In this document: in pieces, positions 26,540 through 35,956 of the stretch
Layout of the letters: every line of letters starts with the position of its first letter
Position numbering within the stretch: the first letter of the stretch is position 1
Assembly (NCBI RefSeq): GCF_900172215.1
Contig: NZ_FWFP01000009.1
Location: forward strand, 1-64,000
Origin: Ruegeria meonggei
GTDB taxonomy: Bacteria; Pseudomonadota; Alphaproteobacteria; Rhodobacterales; Rhodobacteraceae
DNA length: 64,000 nucleotides
Direction: 5' to 3'
Translations under genes and position numbers: made by a program
The notes under the pieces: model-generated
Told to the model about the DNA's origin: nothing
Seen by the model: only the letters and a program-made list of their open reading frames with translations
Databases searched by the model: none

Positions 26540-27394
26540 ATGAAGGACGATCCGAAAACCCTCGTTTCCACTGAATGGCTTGCCGCCCATCTCAAGGATC
26601 CGGACCTGCGGGTTCTGGATGGGTCGTGGTACTTGCCACAGCACGGGCGCGACGCCAAGGCTGAATATGACGCAGGTCATATCCCCGGTGCGCGGTTCTT
26701 TGATATCGATGACATTGCCGATCACCGGTCGGACCTGCCGCATATGGCACCTCCGGTCGAGAAATTCATGTCGCGCCTGCGGGCGATGGGCGTGGGCGAT
26801 GGCCATCAGGTTGTGGTCTATGACGGGTCGGGCTTGTCCTCGGCCGCGCGGGTCTGGTGGATGTTCCGCCTGATGGGACAGGACAACATCGCCGTGTTGG
26901 ATGGTGGATTTCCGAAATGGCAGTCTGAGGGGCGCGAGGTCGAGGATCTGCCCCCCGTGATCCGTGATCGGCACATGACCGTGCGGGTTCAGAACCACCT
27001 TGTCCGCGATGTCACCCAGGTTTCCGCGGCTGCCAAACTGGGCGATCACGAAATCATCGACGCGCGCGCGGCGGGCCGGTTCGTAGGGACAGACCCCGAG
27101 CCGCGCGAAGGCCTGCGTTCGGGCCGCATCCCCGGATCCAGCAATGTGCCCTTTGGCACATTGCTGAACAAAAACCACACGATGAAATCGCCCGAGGAGT
27201 GCCGCGCCATTTTCGAGGCCGCAGGTGTCGATCTGTCGAAACCGGCGATCACCTCGTGTGGGTCGGGCGTGACTGCAGCGATCCTCAGCCTGGCGCTGGA
27301 GCGCATGGGCAAGAAAGATCATTCGCTATATGACGGCTCCTGGGCTGAATGGGGTGCCTTCCCAACCCTGCCCGTCGCTACCGGAGAGAACTGA
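26540..27394 (+). CDS. sseA: 3-mercaptopyruvate sulfurtransferase
   Basis: This 284-residue protein has two rhodanese domains. The N-terminal inactive domain has LRVLDGSWYLP and GHIPGARFFDID. The C-terminal domain has FVGTDPEPREGLRSGRIPG and the catalytic loop TSCGSGVTAAI with Cys240. The CGSGVTA loop is that of mercaptopyruvate sulfurtransferases rather than thiosulfate sulfurtransferases. It moves sulfur from mercaptopyruvate to thiol acceptors. A TTG precedes the ATG in frame; the ATG is taken. Its stop overlaps the aminotransferase start by one base, and since aminotransferases of that class can make mercaptopyruvate from cysteine, the pair may work together. Confidence 0.92.
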   Translation: MKDDPKTLVSTEWLAAHLKDPDLRVLDGSWYLPQHGRDAKAEYDAGHIPGARFFDIDDIADHRSDLPHMAPPVEKFMSRLRAMGVGDGHQVVVYDGSGLSSAARVWWMFRLMGQDNIAVLDGGFPKWQSEGREVEDLPPVIRDRHMTVRVQNHLVRDVTQVSAAAKLGDHEIIDARAAGRFVGTDPEPREGLRSGRIPGSSNVPFGTLLNKNHTMKSPEECRAIFEAAGVDLSKPAITSCGSGVTAAILSLALERMGKKDHSLYDGSWAEWGAFPTLPVATGEN

Positions 27395-28578
27395 TGTTCG
27401 AAAACCTGAAACCGCAACCCGCCGACAAGATTCTGGCGCTGATGCAAGCGTACCGTGAAGATCCCCGCGATCAGAAGATCGATCTGGGTGTGGGTGTCTA
27501 CAAGAATGCCGACGGGATCACCCCGGTCATGCGCGCGGTGAAAGCAGCCGAAAAGCGCATTTTGGAAGAGCAGCAGAGCAAGGCCTATACCGGTCTGGCC
27601 GGTGATCCGGCCTATGCGGATGCGATGATCGACCTGATCCTTGGCACATCCATTCCGCGCGGCAACATCGCCGCCGTGGCAACCCCCGGCGGCACCGGAG
27701 CCTGCCGTCAGGCGTTTGAGATGATCCGCATGGCCAACCCCTCGGCGCGTGTGTTTGTGTCGAACCCGACTTGGCCGAACCACCTGTCGATCCTGAACTA
27801 TCTGGGGATGGAGACGGTCCAGTATCGGTACTTCGACGGCGAAACCCGCGGCGTTGATTTCGAGGGCATGATCGCCGATCTGAAAACCGCCAAAGCGGGC
27901 GACGTTGTGCTGTTGCATGGCTGTTGCCACAACCCAACAGGTGCCAACCTGAACCTGGTGCAGTGGCAAGAGGTCGTGAACATCATCAACGAACTTGGCC
28001 TGGTGGCGATGATCGACATTGCCTATCAGGGCTTTGGCGATGGTCTGGAAGAGGATGCGCAGGCGACCCGTTTGGTGGCCTCATCGGTCAAACGCTGTCT
28101 GATCGCGGCGTCCTGTTCCAAGAATTTCGGCGTTTACCGCGAACGCACCGGTCTACTGATGGCGATCAGTGATGATGCGGCGCAGACTGCCCTGAATCAG
28201 AGCACATTGGCGTTTTTGAACCGCCAGAACTATTCCTTCCCGCCCGATCACGGCGCACGCGTGGTGACTACGATTCTGACCGACCCCACCCTGCGGGCCG
28301 ACTGGGAGGCTGAGCTGGAGGAGATCCGCCTGTCGATGCTGGGCTTGCGGCAACAGCTGGCTGATGAGCTCCAACGCCACAGCGGCTCGGACCGGTTCGG
28401 GTTTGTCGCGCAACATCGCGGCATGTTCTCGCGCCTTGGCGCAGCCCCGGAACTGGTAGAACAACTGCGCGCTGATCACGGCATCTATATGGTCGGCGAC
28501 AGCCGTCTGAACATTGCCGGGCTGAATGCCAACACGGTTCCGATTCTGGCCAAGGCGATTGTCGACGTCGGAGTTTAA
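27394..28578 (+). CDS. Class I aromatic/aspartate aminotransferase (AspC/TyrB type)
   Basis: This is a 394-residue PLP enzyme of the Ialpha group. It starts MFENLKPQPADKILALM, contains LGVGVYKNADG, HGCCHNPTGANL, and the PLP lysine in SCSKNFGVYRERTG (K243), with a final arginine-containing RLNIAGLN. Family members exchange amino groups between aspartate or aromatic amino acids and 2-oxoglutarate, and many also accept cysteine sulfinate or cysteine. It is translationally coupled to sseA. Aspartate against aromatic preference cannot be fixed from sequence alone. A strong terminator follows. Confidence 0.93.
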   Translation: MFENLKPQPADKILALMQAYREDPRDQKIDLGVGVYKNADGITPVMRAVKAAEKRILEEQQSKAYTGLAGDPAYADAMIDLILGTSIPRGNIAAVATPGGTGACRQAFEMIRMANPSARVFVSNPTWPNHLSILNYLGMETVQYRYFDGETRGVDFEGMIADLKTAKAGDVVLLHGCCHNPTGANLNLVQWQEVVNIINELGLVAMIDIAYQGFGDGLEEDAQATRLVASSVKRCLIAASCSKNFGVYRERTGLLMAISDDAAQTALNQSTLAFLNRQNYSFPPDHGARVVTTILTDPTLRADWEAELEEIRLSMLGLRQQLADELQRHSGSDRFGFVAQHRGMFSRLGAAPELVEQLRADHGIYMVGDSRLNIAGLNANTVPILAKAIVDVGV

Positions 28579-28594
28579 ATCTGCGGAAAAAAAG

Positions 28595-28626
28595 AAACCC
28601 GGGCGAAACCGCCCGGGTTTTTTGTT
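28595..28626. terminator. Bidirectional Rho-independent terminator
   Basis: An 11-bp perfect stem (AAACCCGGGCG / CGCCCGGGTTT) with the loop AAAC is followed by further Ts and preceded by an A-rich run. It can stop the aminotransferase transcript on the plus strand and the amt transcript on the minus strand. Confidence 0.9.
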
Positions 28627-28641
28627 GGTTTGGGTTGGATA

Positions 28642-29964
28642 TCAGCCCTTTGAGAACTCTGGGTACGCTTCCATGCCCAGTTCAGCCATGTCCAGGCCGT
28701 TGATCTCATCCTCTTCGCTGACGCGAATGCCGACGGTGGCCTTCAGGATCGACCACAGGATCAAAGCGCCGACAAAGGTGAACAGACCGTAGGCGAGGAT
28801 ACCCAGCAGCTGCGTACCCAGGCTGGCTTCGCCGTAAAAAATCACGGCGACGGTGCCCCAGATCCCGGCGAACAGGTGAACCGGGATGGCACCAACCACG
28901 TCATCGATCTTGAACTTGTCTAGCATCGGAACCGCAAAGACCACGATGACACCGCCAACGGCACCGATCCACAGCGCGCCGAACAGGGTCGGGGCCAGCG
29001 GCTCCGCAGTGATCGACACCAGGCCGGCCAGCGCGCCGTTCAGCACCATGGTCAGGTCAGGTTTTTTGTACAGCAGCTGTGTCAGGATCAGGGCTGCCAC
29101 TGCGCCTGCGGCTGCGGCCATGTTGGTGTTGGCAAAGATGCGCGACACGTCGGATACGTCACCCACGGTGCCCATCGCCAGCTGCGACCCGCCGTTGAAG
29201 CCGAACCACCCCAACCACAGGATGAATGTCCCCAAAGTGGCCAGCGCCAGGTTCGACCCGGGCATCGGATGAACCTTGCCGTCTTTGTACTTGCCAATCC
29301 GCGGACCCAGGATCAGGGCACCCGCCAGAGCCGCCCAGCCGCCAACCGAATGCACGATGGTCGAGCCGGCAAAATCCGAGAAACCAGCCTCGGACAACCA
29401 GCCGCCGCCCCACTGCCACGAGCCAGAGATCGGGTACATGACGCCGGTCAGAACAAGCACGAAGATCAGGAAGGGCCACAGCTTGATACGTTCAGCTACA
29501 GCACCCGATACGATCGACGCAGTTGCGGCCACAAACACCAGCTGGAAGAAGAAGTCCGAACCAACCGAAGCATAATCCAATGCCGCGGCGTCAGCACCCA
29601 CGCCCACCGGATCCAGGACCGTGGTTTTGAAGAACGGTCCAACCCACCCCGCGATGGTCCAGCCGTCGCCGGGGTACATCAGGTTGAAGCCGATCAGCCA
29701 GTACATGATCGCGGCAAAGGAAAACAGCGCCACGTTCTTGATCATCTGCATGGCCACGTTTTTCGACCGCACCAGCCCGCCTTCGAGCATGGCAAAGCCG
29801 GCGGCCATGAAGAACACCAGGAACCCTGCCATCAGAAACAGCAGCGTGGTGAAGATGTATTGTGTGTGCAGCGCGGCTTCGCCGGTGGCGGCCTCCTGCG
29901 CTAGGCCCACCTGCGGCAGCGCGACGATCGCGGCGGCAGGGATGAGAGATTTCATCAGGTTCAT
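28642..29964 (-). CDS. amt: Ammonium transporter
   Basis: This 440-residue protein has a cleavable leader (AAAIVALPQVGLAQE) and eleven hydrophobic helices. Amt signatures are clear: FMAAGFAMLEGGLVRSKN, STIVHSVGGWAALAGA with the first pore histidine, FILWLGWFGFNGGSQL, and DVVGAIPVHLFAGIWGT with the second. It imports ammonium and is gated by the PII protein encoded just upstream (33 bases). It is the distal gene of a glnK-amt operon, probably nitrogen-regulated. Confidence 0.96.
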   Translation of the reverse strand: MNLMKSLIPAAAIVALPQVGLAQEAATGEAALHTQYIFTTLLFLMAGFLVFFMAAGFAMLEGGLVRSKNVAMQMIKNVALFSFAAIMYWLIGFNLMYPGDGWTIAGWVGPFFKTTVLDPVGVGADAAALDYASVGSDFFFQLVFVAATASIVSGAVAERIKLWPFLIFVLVLTGVMYPISGSWQWGGGWLSEAGFSDFAGSTIVHSVGGWAALAGALILGPRIGKYKDGKVHPMPGSNLALATLGTFILWLGWFGFNGGSQLAMGTVGDVSDVSRIFANTNMAAAAGAVAALILTQLLYKKPDLTMVLNGALAGLVSITAEPLAPTLFGALWIGAVGGVIVVFAVPMLDKFKIDDVVGAIPVHLFAGIWGTVAVIFYGEASLGTQLLGILAYGLFTFVGALILWSILKATVGIRVSEEDEINGLDMAELGMEAYPEFSKG

Positions 29965-29997
29965 TGTCAGTCCTCGAATAGTGTTGAGTGGGGGCGC

Positions 29998-30336
29998 TTA
30001 CAGCGCCTCTTCGTTCGTTTCCCCGGTCCGCACGCGCAGGGCCTGCTCGACATCAAGGACGAAAATCTTGCCGTCGCCGATCTTGCCGGTCTTGGCGGAT
30101 TTGGTGATGGTTTCTACGATCTGGTCGGCCATCGTGGCGGGCACCACGATCTCCAGTTTGATCTTGGGTACAAAGTTCACAGCGTATTCTGCGCCGCGAT
30201 AAATCTCGGTGTGACCCGATTGCGAGCCGAAGCCCTTGATTTCGGTCACCATCATGCCGCGAACGCCCGCTTCGGTCAGTGCTTCGCGCACCTCCTCGAG
30301 CTTGAACGGCTTGATTGTCGCAATGATCAGTTTCAC
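29998..30336 (-). CDS. glnK: Nitrogen regulatory protein PII (GlnK type)
   Basis: This is a 112-residue PII protein. It has KPFKLEEVREALTEAGVRGM, the T-loop GFGSQSGHTEIYRGAEY with the uridylylation target Tyr51, and the C-terminal TGKIGDGKIFV signature. Trimeric PII senses 2-oxoglutarate, ATP and ADP and blocks the Amt channel when nitrogen is plentiful. Being in the amt operon makes it GlnK rather than GlnB. The upstream gap shows no convincing sigma-54 promoter. Confidence 0.96.
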   Translation of the reverse strand: MKLIIATIKPFKLEEVREALTEAGVRGMMVTEIKGFGSQSGHTEIYRGAEYAVNFVPKIKLEIVVPATMADQIVETITKSAKTGKIGDGKIFVLDVEQALRVRTGETNEEAL

Positions 30337-30594
30337 GTTAATCCCCTCTGCTTCCCCGGTCTGTCCGGTTTGTTTGCACCTGCAGAAAAAGAACGCGCCT
30401 GAACGCTGTTAGGAACGGTATTGCGGGTAAATCGCCGGGGAAAATACAGGCAAGGTGCACATTTTTTGCACAGAATCTGCTGTTTGATTAAATTATAGGC
30501 GTGTTGAGGAGGCTGCCTTCCGGAATTTCATACCTCTACTTCGCGGGTATGGCAGGGTATGGTGCCCCAAAACGATAACGGGCAGAGTTTGAGC

Positions 30595-32775
30595 ATGACT
30601 GAGTCCAGGCGCCGCAAGGCTCCGCTTGTCGCGGACAAGAGATACCCGTCGAAAGGGCGCAAACCCACGGCGACCAAGCGGGCTGCAAAGCCCGCGGGCA
30701 AGAAAGCGACGGCGCGCAAGACGACGACGCGGCGCACCACCCGCAAGAAAACACGCAAGAAGTCCGGCGGCGGCGGCGGGTTCTTCCGCCGGTTGTTCCG
30801 TTGGGCCTGGCGGTTGATCTGGGGCGTGACCTGGCGTGTCGGAGCGATTGCGGCGCTGTTGCTGGCGCTGGCGGTCGGGATTGTCTACTCCTCGCTACCC
30901 GATGTGGACGCGTTGCTGGACGGTCGGGCGCGCGGGTCGGTGACCCTGTTGGATCGCGACGGCAAGGTCTTTGCCTGGCGCGGTGATCAGTTTGGCGGGG
31001 TAATTACTGCCGACACCGTCTCGCCCTATCTGAAGAACGCCGTTGTCGCGACCGAGGACAAGCGATTCTACCGTCACTTCGGTGTCAGCCCCCGGGGTGT
31101 CGCCAGCGCGGTGCGCATCAACCTGAGCGAGGGGCGCGGGCCGCTGTCAGGCCATGGCGGGTCGACCATCACCCAGCAGACGGCCAAGCTGTTGTGTTTG
31201 GGTGTGCCTTATGTGCCCAGCGAATGGGAGTCTGAGAAAGCCTACGAATCCGATTGCCGTCAGGGATCGCTGTGGCGCAAGGCCAAGGAAGCGGTCTATG
31301 CGATGGCGATGGAGGTCAAATACTCCAAGGATGAAGTTCTGACCATCTACCTGAATCGCGCCTTTCTGGGCTCTGGCGCTCGTGGGTTCGAAGCCGCCAG
31401 TCAGCGCTATTTCGGGATTTCAGCCGCAGAAGTGAACCCATCCCAGGCTGCGATGCTGGCTGGTTTGCTTGTTGCGCCCACGCGGTACGCGCCCACAAAC
31501 AACCTGCAACGGTCGCAGGATCGGGCCCAACTGGTGATTGGGCTGATGGAGGCACAGGAGTACCTGACTGCCTCACAGGCCAGCAAGGCGCGCAGCAATC
31601 CGGCTCAGCTGTCCGAGGCCGCTGCAGCGCGCGCTGGCGGTTATTTCGCTGATTGGGTCATCACCGAGCTGCCCAGTTTCTTTGGCACCGACACCACCGA
31701 TGATGTTGTGATCCGCACCACACTGGATCAGCGCTTGCAGAAATCGGCAGAAGAGGCGCTGAAATACATCTTTGAGGAAAAGGTGCGCGAAGGATCGAAA
31801 GCGCAGGCCGCGATTGTGGTAATGTCAGCAGACGGAGCCGTGCGGGCCATGGTCGGCGGGCGCAAGACGCGGGTGTCGGGGGCGTTTAACCGCGCCACAC
31901 AGGCGCTGCGTCAGACCGGGTCATCCTTTAAGCCCTTCGTCTATGCCACGGCGCTGGAGCTGGGCTATTCGCCGCTGGATACGGTGATGGATGAGCCGAC
32001 GTGTTGGAACATCGCTGGATCGGGCCAATGGTGCCCCAAGAACTACACGAATAAATACTATGGGCGCGTCTCACTGGCCGACGCGCTGAAGAATTCACTG
32101 AACATTCCGGCGGTGAAAGTGGCCGAAATCTCAGGGCTGGACAATGTCCGCACCGTTGCCAGCGAGTTTGGTATCGAAAGTAATTTGGCTGAAGGACCCG
32201 CACTGGCGCTGGGCGCGTCGGAAAGCACTTTGATCGAGATGACCGGGGCTTACGCCGGTATCCTGAACGGGGGCTCATCCGTTGAACCCTATGGCCTGTC
32301 CGAGCTGAAACTTTTGGGCGACAGCGCGCCCATGATGGTGACCACAACGGGCATCGGCGAACGGGTGATCAACGACAAAGCTGCCAAGCAACTGACCTGG
32401 ATGATGGAGCGTGTAGTCTCTGAGGGTACTGGCGGGCGCGCCAAGCTGCCCGGATGGCAAGTGGCGGGCAAGACCGGCACGACGCAGGCCGCGCGGGATG
32501 CCTGGTTCATCGGGTTCACGGCGGATTACGTGACGGGTGTCTGGATGGGCTATGACGACAACACGCCCCTGTCGGGTGTGACCGGCGGGGGCCTGCCTGC
32601 GGAAATCTGGAGAGAGACGATGGTGCGCGTGACCGAGGGGATGACCCCGACACCGCTGCCAATGTTGGCCCCGGACCCACCGGTTCGGACAGCACAACCG
32701 CAACAACAGCGCCGTAAGGGCAAAGGCTTCGAAGATACGATAAACAATCTATTGAAGAATATCTTCGGAAACTGA
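30595..32775 (+). CDS. Bifunctional penicillin-binding protein 1A/1B family (transglycosylase-transpeptidase)
   Basis: This is a 726-residue class A PBP. A highly basic cytoplasmic tail (residues ~1-60, Lys/Arg/Thr-rich) precedes a single membrane anchor near residue 85. The GT51 domain has the catalytic Glu154 in TEDKRFYRHFGV and GGSTITQQTAK. The transpeptidase has SSFK with Ser443, SLN in LKNSLNIPAV, and KTGTTQ at about 626. It polymerises glycan strands and crosslinks them. The 1C type is unlikely because no C-terminal BiPBP domain is seen. An upstream in-frame ATG at 30559 is also possible. A terminator follows. Confidence 0.93.
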   Translation: MTESRRRKAPLVADKRYPSKGRKPTATKRAAKPAGKKATARKTTTRRTTRKKTRKKSGGGGGFFRRLFRWAWRLIWGVTWRVGAIAALLLALAVGIVYSSLPDVDALLDGRARGSVTLLDRDGKVFAWRGDQFGGVITADTVSPYLKNAVVATEDKRFYRHFGVSPRGVASAVRINLSEGRGPLSGHGGSTITQQTAKLLCLGVPYVPSEWESEKAYESDCRQGSLWRKAKEAVYAMAMEVKYSKDEVLTIYLNRAFLGSGARGFEAASQRYFGISAAEVNPSQAAMLAGLLVAPTRYAPTNNLQRSQDRAQLVIGLMEAQEYLTASQASKARSNPAQLSEAAAARAGGYFADWVITELPSFFGTDTTDDVVIRTTLDQRLQKSAEEALKYIFEEKVREGSKAQAAIVVMSADGAVRAMVGGRKTRVSGAFNRATQALRQTGSSFKPFVYATALELGYSPLDTVMDEPTCWNIAGSGQWCPKNYTNKYYGRVSLADALKNSLNIPAVKVAEISGLDNVRTVASEFGIESNLAEGPALALGASESTLIEMTGAYAGILNGGSSVEPYGLSELKLLGDSAPMMVTTTGIGERVINDKAAKQLTWMMERVVSEGTGGRAKLPGWQVAGKTGTTQAARDAWFIGFTADYVTGVWMGYDDNTPLSGVTGGGLPAEIWRETMVRVTEGMTPTPLPMLAPDPPVRTAQPQQQRRKGKGFEDTINNLLKNIFGN

Positions 32776-32787
32776 GAAGCAAAAGAA

Positions 32788-32818
32788 AAAGGCGGCGCAC
32801 TGGGCACCGCCTTTTTTT
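32788..32818. terminator. Bidirectional terminator between pbp and leuB
   Basis: AAAGGCGG and CCGCCTTT form an 8-bp stem with an 11-base loop. The stem is flanked by As on the left and a seven-T run on the right, so it should end both the PBP transcript and the convergent leuB transcript. Confidence 0.85.
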
Positions 32819-32834
32819 CGAATATGGACCTGGA

Positions 32835-33938
32835 TCAGAGGCTTTCCTCCAAAGCGGCAAGAATAGCGTCGCCCATTTCGGTGGTGGAAACCGGCTGAAC
32901 ACCTTCGCCGGCCAGCAGGTCTCCGGTGCGGACACCATCGGCCAGAACTTTTTCAATCGCGGCTTCCAGACGACCAGCCTCGTCACCTTGATCAAAGCTA
33001 TAGCGCAGCGCCATGGCAAAGCTGAGGATACAGGCGATCGGGTTGGCCTTGCCCTGACCCGCGATATCCGGGGCCGATCCATGGACCGGTTCGTACATCG
33101 CCTTAGGGCGGCCATTGGCCATCGGTGCGCCCAGAGACGCCGAGGGCAGCATGCCCAGCGAACCGGTCAACATCGCGGCACAGTCCGACAGGATATCGCC
33201 AAACAGGTTGTCGGTCACGATGACGTCGAATTGTTTGGGCGCGCGCACCAACTGCATCGCACCATTGTCGGCATACATGTGCGACAGCTCGACCTCGGGG
33301 TATTCCTTGGCCACACGGTCGACGACCTCGCGCCACAGGATGCCGGATTCCATCACGTTGGCCTTCTCCATCGAGCAGACCTTTTTGTTCCGGCGCATCG
33401 CCAGTTCAAAGGCCGAGCGCGCGGCGCGTTCGATCTCGGATTCGGTATAACGCTGGGTGTTGATGCCCACACGTTCATTGCCTTCTTCAAAAATTCCGCG
33501 GGGCTCGCCGAAATAGACGCCCGAGGTCAACTCGCGGACGATCATGATGTCGAGGCCAGCGACGATGTCTTTCTTTAGCGAAGAGAAGTCCGCCAGCGCG
33601 TCAAAGCACTGCGCCGGGCGCAGGTTGGAATACAGGTCCATCTCTTTGCGCAGGCGCAGCAAACCGCGTTCGGGCTTGAGGCTGAAGTCCAGATCGTCGT
33701 ATTTCGGGCCGCCTACAGCGCCCAGCAATACCGCGTCTGCCTCTTGCGCCTTGGCCATGGTCTCGTCCGACAGCGGCTTGCCATGGGCGTCATACGCGGC
33801 ACCGCCGACCAGATCCTCGCTCACGTCGAATTCCAGGTCTCGGTTCGCACCGAACCAAGTGATGATTCTGCGTACTTCGGCCATGACTTCGGGGCCAATT
33901 CCGTCTCCGGGCAGGATGAGGAGCGAGGGGTTGGACAT
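32835..33938 (-). CDS. leuB: 3-isopropylmalate dehydrogenase
   Basis: This 367-residue NAD-dependent enzyme oxidises 3-isopropylmalate in leucine synthesis. It shows [16 protein letters not shown] at the start, LRPAQCF, a [10 protein letters not shown] metal and substrate segment, and [20 protein letters not shown]. Length and motifs are normal. It is about 4.2 kb from leuD and 5.5 kb from leuC on the same strand, with unrelated genes in between, so the leu genes are only loosely clustered. Confidence 0.97.
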   Translation of the reverse strand: MSNPSLLILPGDGIGPEVMAEVRRIITWFGANRDLEFDVSEDLVGGAAYDAHGKPLSDETMAKAQEADAVLLGAVGGPKYDDLDFSLKPERGLLRLRKEMDLYSNLRPAQCFDALADFSSLKKDIVAGLDIMIVRELTSGVYFGEPRGIFEEGNERVGINTQRYTESEIERAARSAFELAMRRNKKVCSMEKANVMESGILWREVVDRVAKEYPEVELSHMYADNGAMQLVRAPKQFDVIVTDNLFGDILSDCAAMLTGSLGMLPSASLGAPMANGRPKAMYEPVHGSAPDIAGQGKANPIACILSFAMALRYSFDQGDEAGRLEAAIEKVLADGVRTGDLLAGEGVQPVSTTEMGDAILAALEESL

Positions 33939-34073
33939 GAAGGATCTCCTTGCGTTTCGTCGAAAAGGCCCTAGCGCCTGTGCTGCATCGGGTCAATGAG
34001 ACGAACAGGCTTAAACGTCGGAACAGTGCGGGAAATCGGGTTTCTGTGCCCTGCAGGCCGCCTGCGGCGGTGA

Positions 34074-34973
34074 TTACGCTTTCAGACCGGACCTTAGCCC
34101 CTCGGCCAGCAAGTCCCAGACGCGGCGGATTCGCGGTGTCTGGCGCATCGCCTGTGGCGCGGCCAGCCAAACCGGAAGCACGGGGATCTCAACGTCCAAC
34201 GGCAGCACTTCGACCAGCGGATCAGCTTCGGCCACCTGCACCTGGCTGAACCCGATGCCGCATCCGGCGCGGATCAGCTCCCAATAGGCGCTTTGCAAAT
34301 CGCAGCGGGTGGCAAAGCTGCCCCGGTTCGCGGGCCAGCCCTTTTCCTGCATTTTGGTGATGATCTGTTCATTGGCGTCGAACCCGACCAGATCGTGATC
34401 AAACAGATCTTCGGGTTTTTCAGGCCTGCCGACGCGGTCCAGATAGGATCGTGCGGCACAGAAACACAACGGTACGTCCCCCAGATAGCGCGAGATGAGG
34501 TCCACCTGTTCCGGTCGGTACATGCGCACGGCAATGTCGGCCTCGCGGTACAACAAGTTTTCGGTGGCATCCGTGGCGACCAGATCCAGCTGTATGGCGG
34601 GTTCTTCCACCCGGATATGCGCCAGGATCGCGGGCAACAGATGGTGCGAGGCAAAGACCGAGGCCGTGATGCGCACCGAGCCTTCCAGTTGTTGCGATTG
34701 ACCGGCGGCGGTCAAACTGAACGTATTCATGGCCAGGTGCATCTGCTGGGCCATCGGCAACAATTGCGCGCCAACATCGCTCAGCTTGAGGCCGCGCGCA
34801 TGGCGGTCGAACAGAGACACGCCAAGCTCGTCCTCAAGCGCATGGATCTGGCGGCCCAGCGTCGGCTGGCTGCGATCCAGTCGCCGCGCCGCCGCAGATA
34901 ATGAGCCGGTTTCAGCCACGGCCAGAAAGCTCTGAATCAGCGACCAGTCAGAATGGGTGAGAGATTTGTCCAT
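34074..34973 (-). CDS. LysR-family transcriptional regulator
   Basis: This 299-residue protein has the N-terminal winged helix-turn-helix (FLAVAETGSLSAAARRLDR and QPTLGRQIHALEDELG in adjacent blocks) and the usual LysR effector domain with LLPAILAHIRVEEPAIQLDL. It is divergent from an NAD-binding reductase-like gene 86 bases away, a standard arrangement in which the regulator controls its neighbour. Effector unknown. Confidence 0.93.
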   Translation of the reverse strand: MDKSLTHSDWSLIQSFLAVAETGSLSAAARRLDRSQPTLGRQIHALEDELGVSLFDRHARGLKLSDVGAQLLPMAQQMHLAMNTFSLTAAGQSQQLEGSVRITASVFASHHLLPAILAHIRVEEPAIQLDLVATDATENLLYREADIAVRMYRPEQVDLISRYLGDVPLCFCAARSYLDRVGRPEKPEDLFDHDLVGFDANEQIITKMQEKGWPANRGSFATRCDLQSAYWELIRAGCGIGFSQVQVAEADPLVEVLPLDVEIPVLPVWLAAPQAMRQTPRIRRVWDLLAEGLRSGLKA

Positions 34974-35027
34974 TCAAAAATGAATACACGTTCTGTGCTT
35001 TTCGGCAATTCCCTGAATGAACTGAAT
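34972..35027. promoter_or_regulatory. TGAAT repeats in the LysR-reductase divergent gap
   Basis: ATTCA and TGAAT (34972-34985) form an inverted repeat around AAAA at the LysR start codon. Two further TGAATG copies (35014 and 35023) lie nine bases apart. The cluster could be the binding site of the LysR regulator for itself and the divergent gene, but the match to the usual T-N11-A form is loose. Confidence 0.3.
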
Positions 35028-35059
35028 GGCCCAAACTGAAGGGGAAACAGGAGGTGACC

Positions 35060-35950
35060 ATGACAAAGACCGTTCTTATCTTGGGCGCGACTGGCCGGTT
35101 CGGTCGCAATGCAGCCGAGGCATTCCGCGTTGCAGGCTGGTCGGTGCGCAGCTTTGATCGACAGACTCAGGACTTGCGACAGCAGGCCGATGGCGTCGAC
35201 GTGATCGTGAATGCTTGGAACCCACCCTATCCGGACTGGGCCCGCCTTGTGCCCAGGCTGCATGGCGAGGTTATTGCGGTGGCCGCAGACACCGGAGCGA
35301 CGGTGATTATTCCCGGAAACGTCTATGTGTTTGGGGCGCAGATGCCGGGTTCCTGGTCAGGTGCCACGCCGCACATGGCCCAAAACCCTTTGGGGCGGAT
35401 TCGAATTGAGATGGAGGAGGCCTATCGCAAATCTTCGGTCAGAACGATCATTCTGAGGGCCGGGGACTTTATTGATACCACGGCGTCGGGCAATTGGTTC
35501 GATATGGTTCTGACCAAAGGTCTTGCCCGCGGCGAACTGGTTTATCCGGGTCGGCCTGATGTTTCCCACGCCTGGGCATACCTGCCGGATCTTGCCCGTG
35601 CAGCTGTGGCGCTGTCCGAGCAGCGGGGCAGCCTGCCGCGGTTTTGCGACGTGCCCTATACGGGCTACACCCTGACTGGATCCGAGCTGGCACAGGCCCT
35701 GTCGCGCGTGACCGGTGACACCGTGCGGCTAAAGCAGATGCGCTGGTGGCCCCTTTGGCTGGCCCGCCCGTTCTGGCGCATGGCGCCGTTTCTGCTGGAA
35801 ATGCGGTATCTTTGGAACCTGCCACACAGCCTGGATGGGACGTTCTTTGATCAGTTGGTCGCAGGGTTTGAGCCCACGGAACCGGATGTCGCGCTGCGTC
35901 ATGCGATACCTGACCCAACCGCGCGGCCGTCGGCGCTGGCGCAGGCCTGA
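35060..35950 (+). CDS. NAD(P)-binding epimerase/reductase-like protein (NmrA/SDR-extended)
   Basis: This 296-residue protein has an N-terminal Rossmann motif LILGATGRFGRNAAEAF and a later DFIDTTASGNWF. The usual active YxxxK of short-chain dehydrogenases is not evident (an FGAQMPGSW segment stands near that place), so it may be an atypical binding protein rather than an epimerase. The ATG at 35060 has AGGAGG six bases before it, better than the GTG at 35054. It is divergent from the LysR gene and probably regulated by it. Confidence 0.75.
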   Translation: MTKTVLILGATGRFGRNAAEAFRVAGWSVRSFDRQTQDLRQQADGVDVIVNAWNPPYPDWARLVPRLHGEVIAVAADTGATVIIPGNVYVFGAQMPGSWSGATPHMAQNPLGRIRIEMEEAYRKSSVRTIILRAGDFIDTTASGNWFDMVLTKGLARGELVYPGRPDVSHAWAYLPDLARAAVALSEQRGSLPRFCDVPYTGYTLTGSELAQALSRVTGDTVRLKQMRWWPLWLARPFWRMAPFLLEMRYLWNLPHSLDGTFFDQLVAGFEPTEPDVALRHAIPDPTARPSALAQA

Positions 35951-35956
35951 CAACTG

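Noticed and set aside
30337-30560. Possible sigma-54 promoter or NtrC site upstream of glnK (GGTGCAC and TTTTGCA near 30454-30470)
   Set aside because: The GG and GC elements are 12 rather than 10 bases apart, and the half-sites are turned the wrong way for the NtrC consensus. Only a loose inverted repeat remains.
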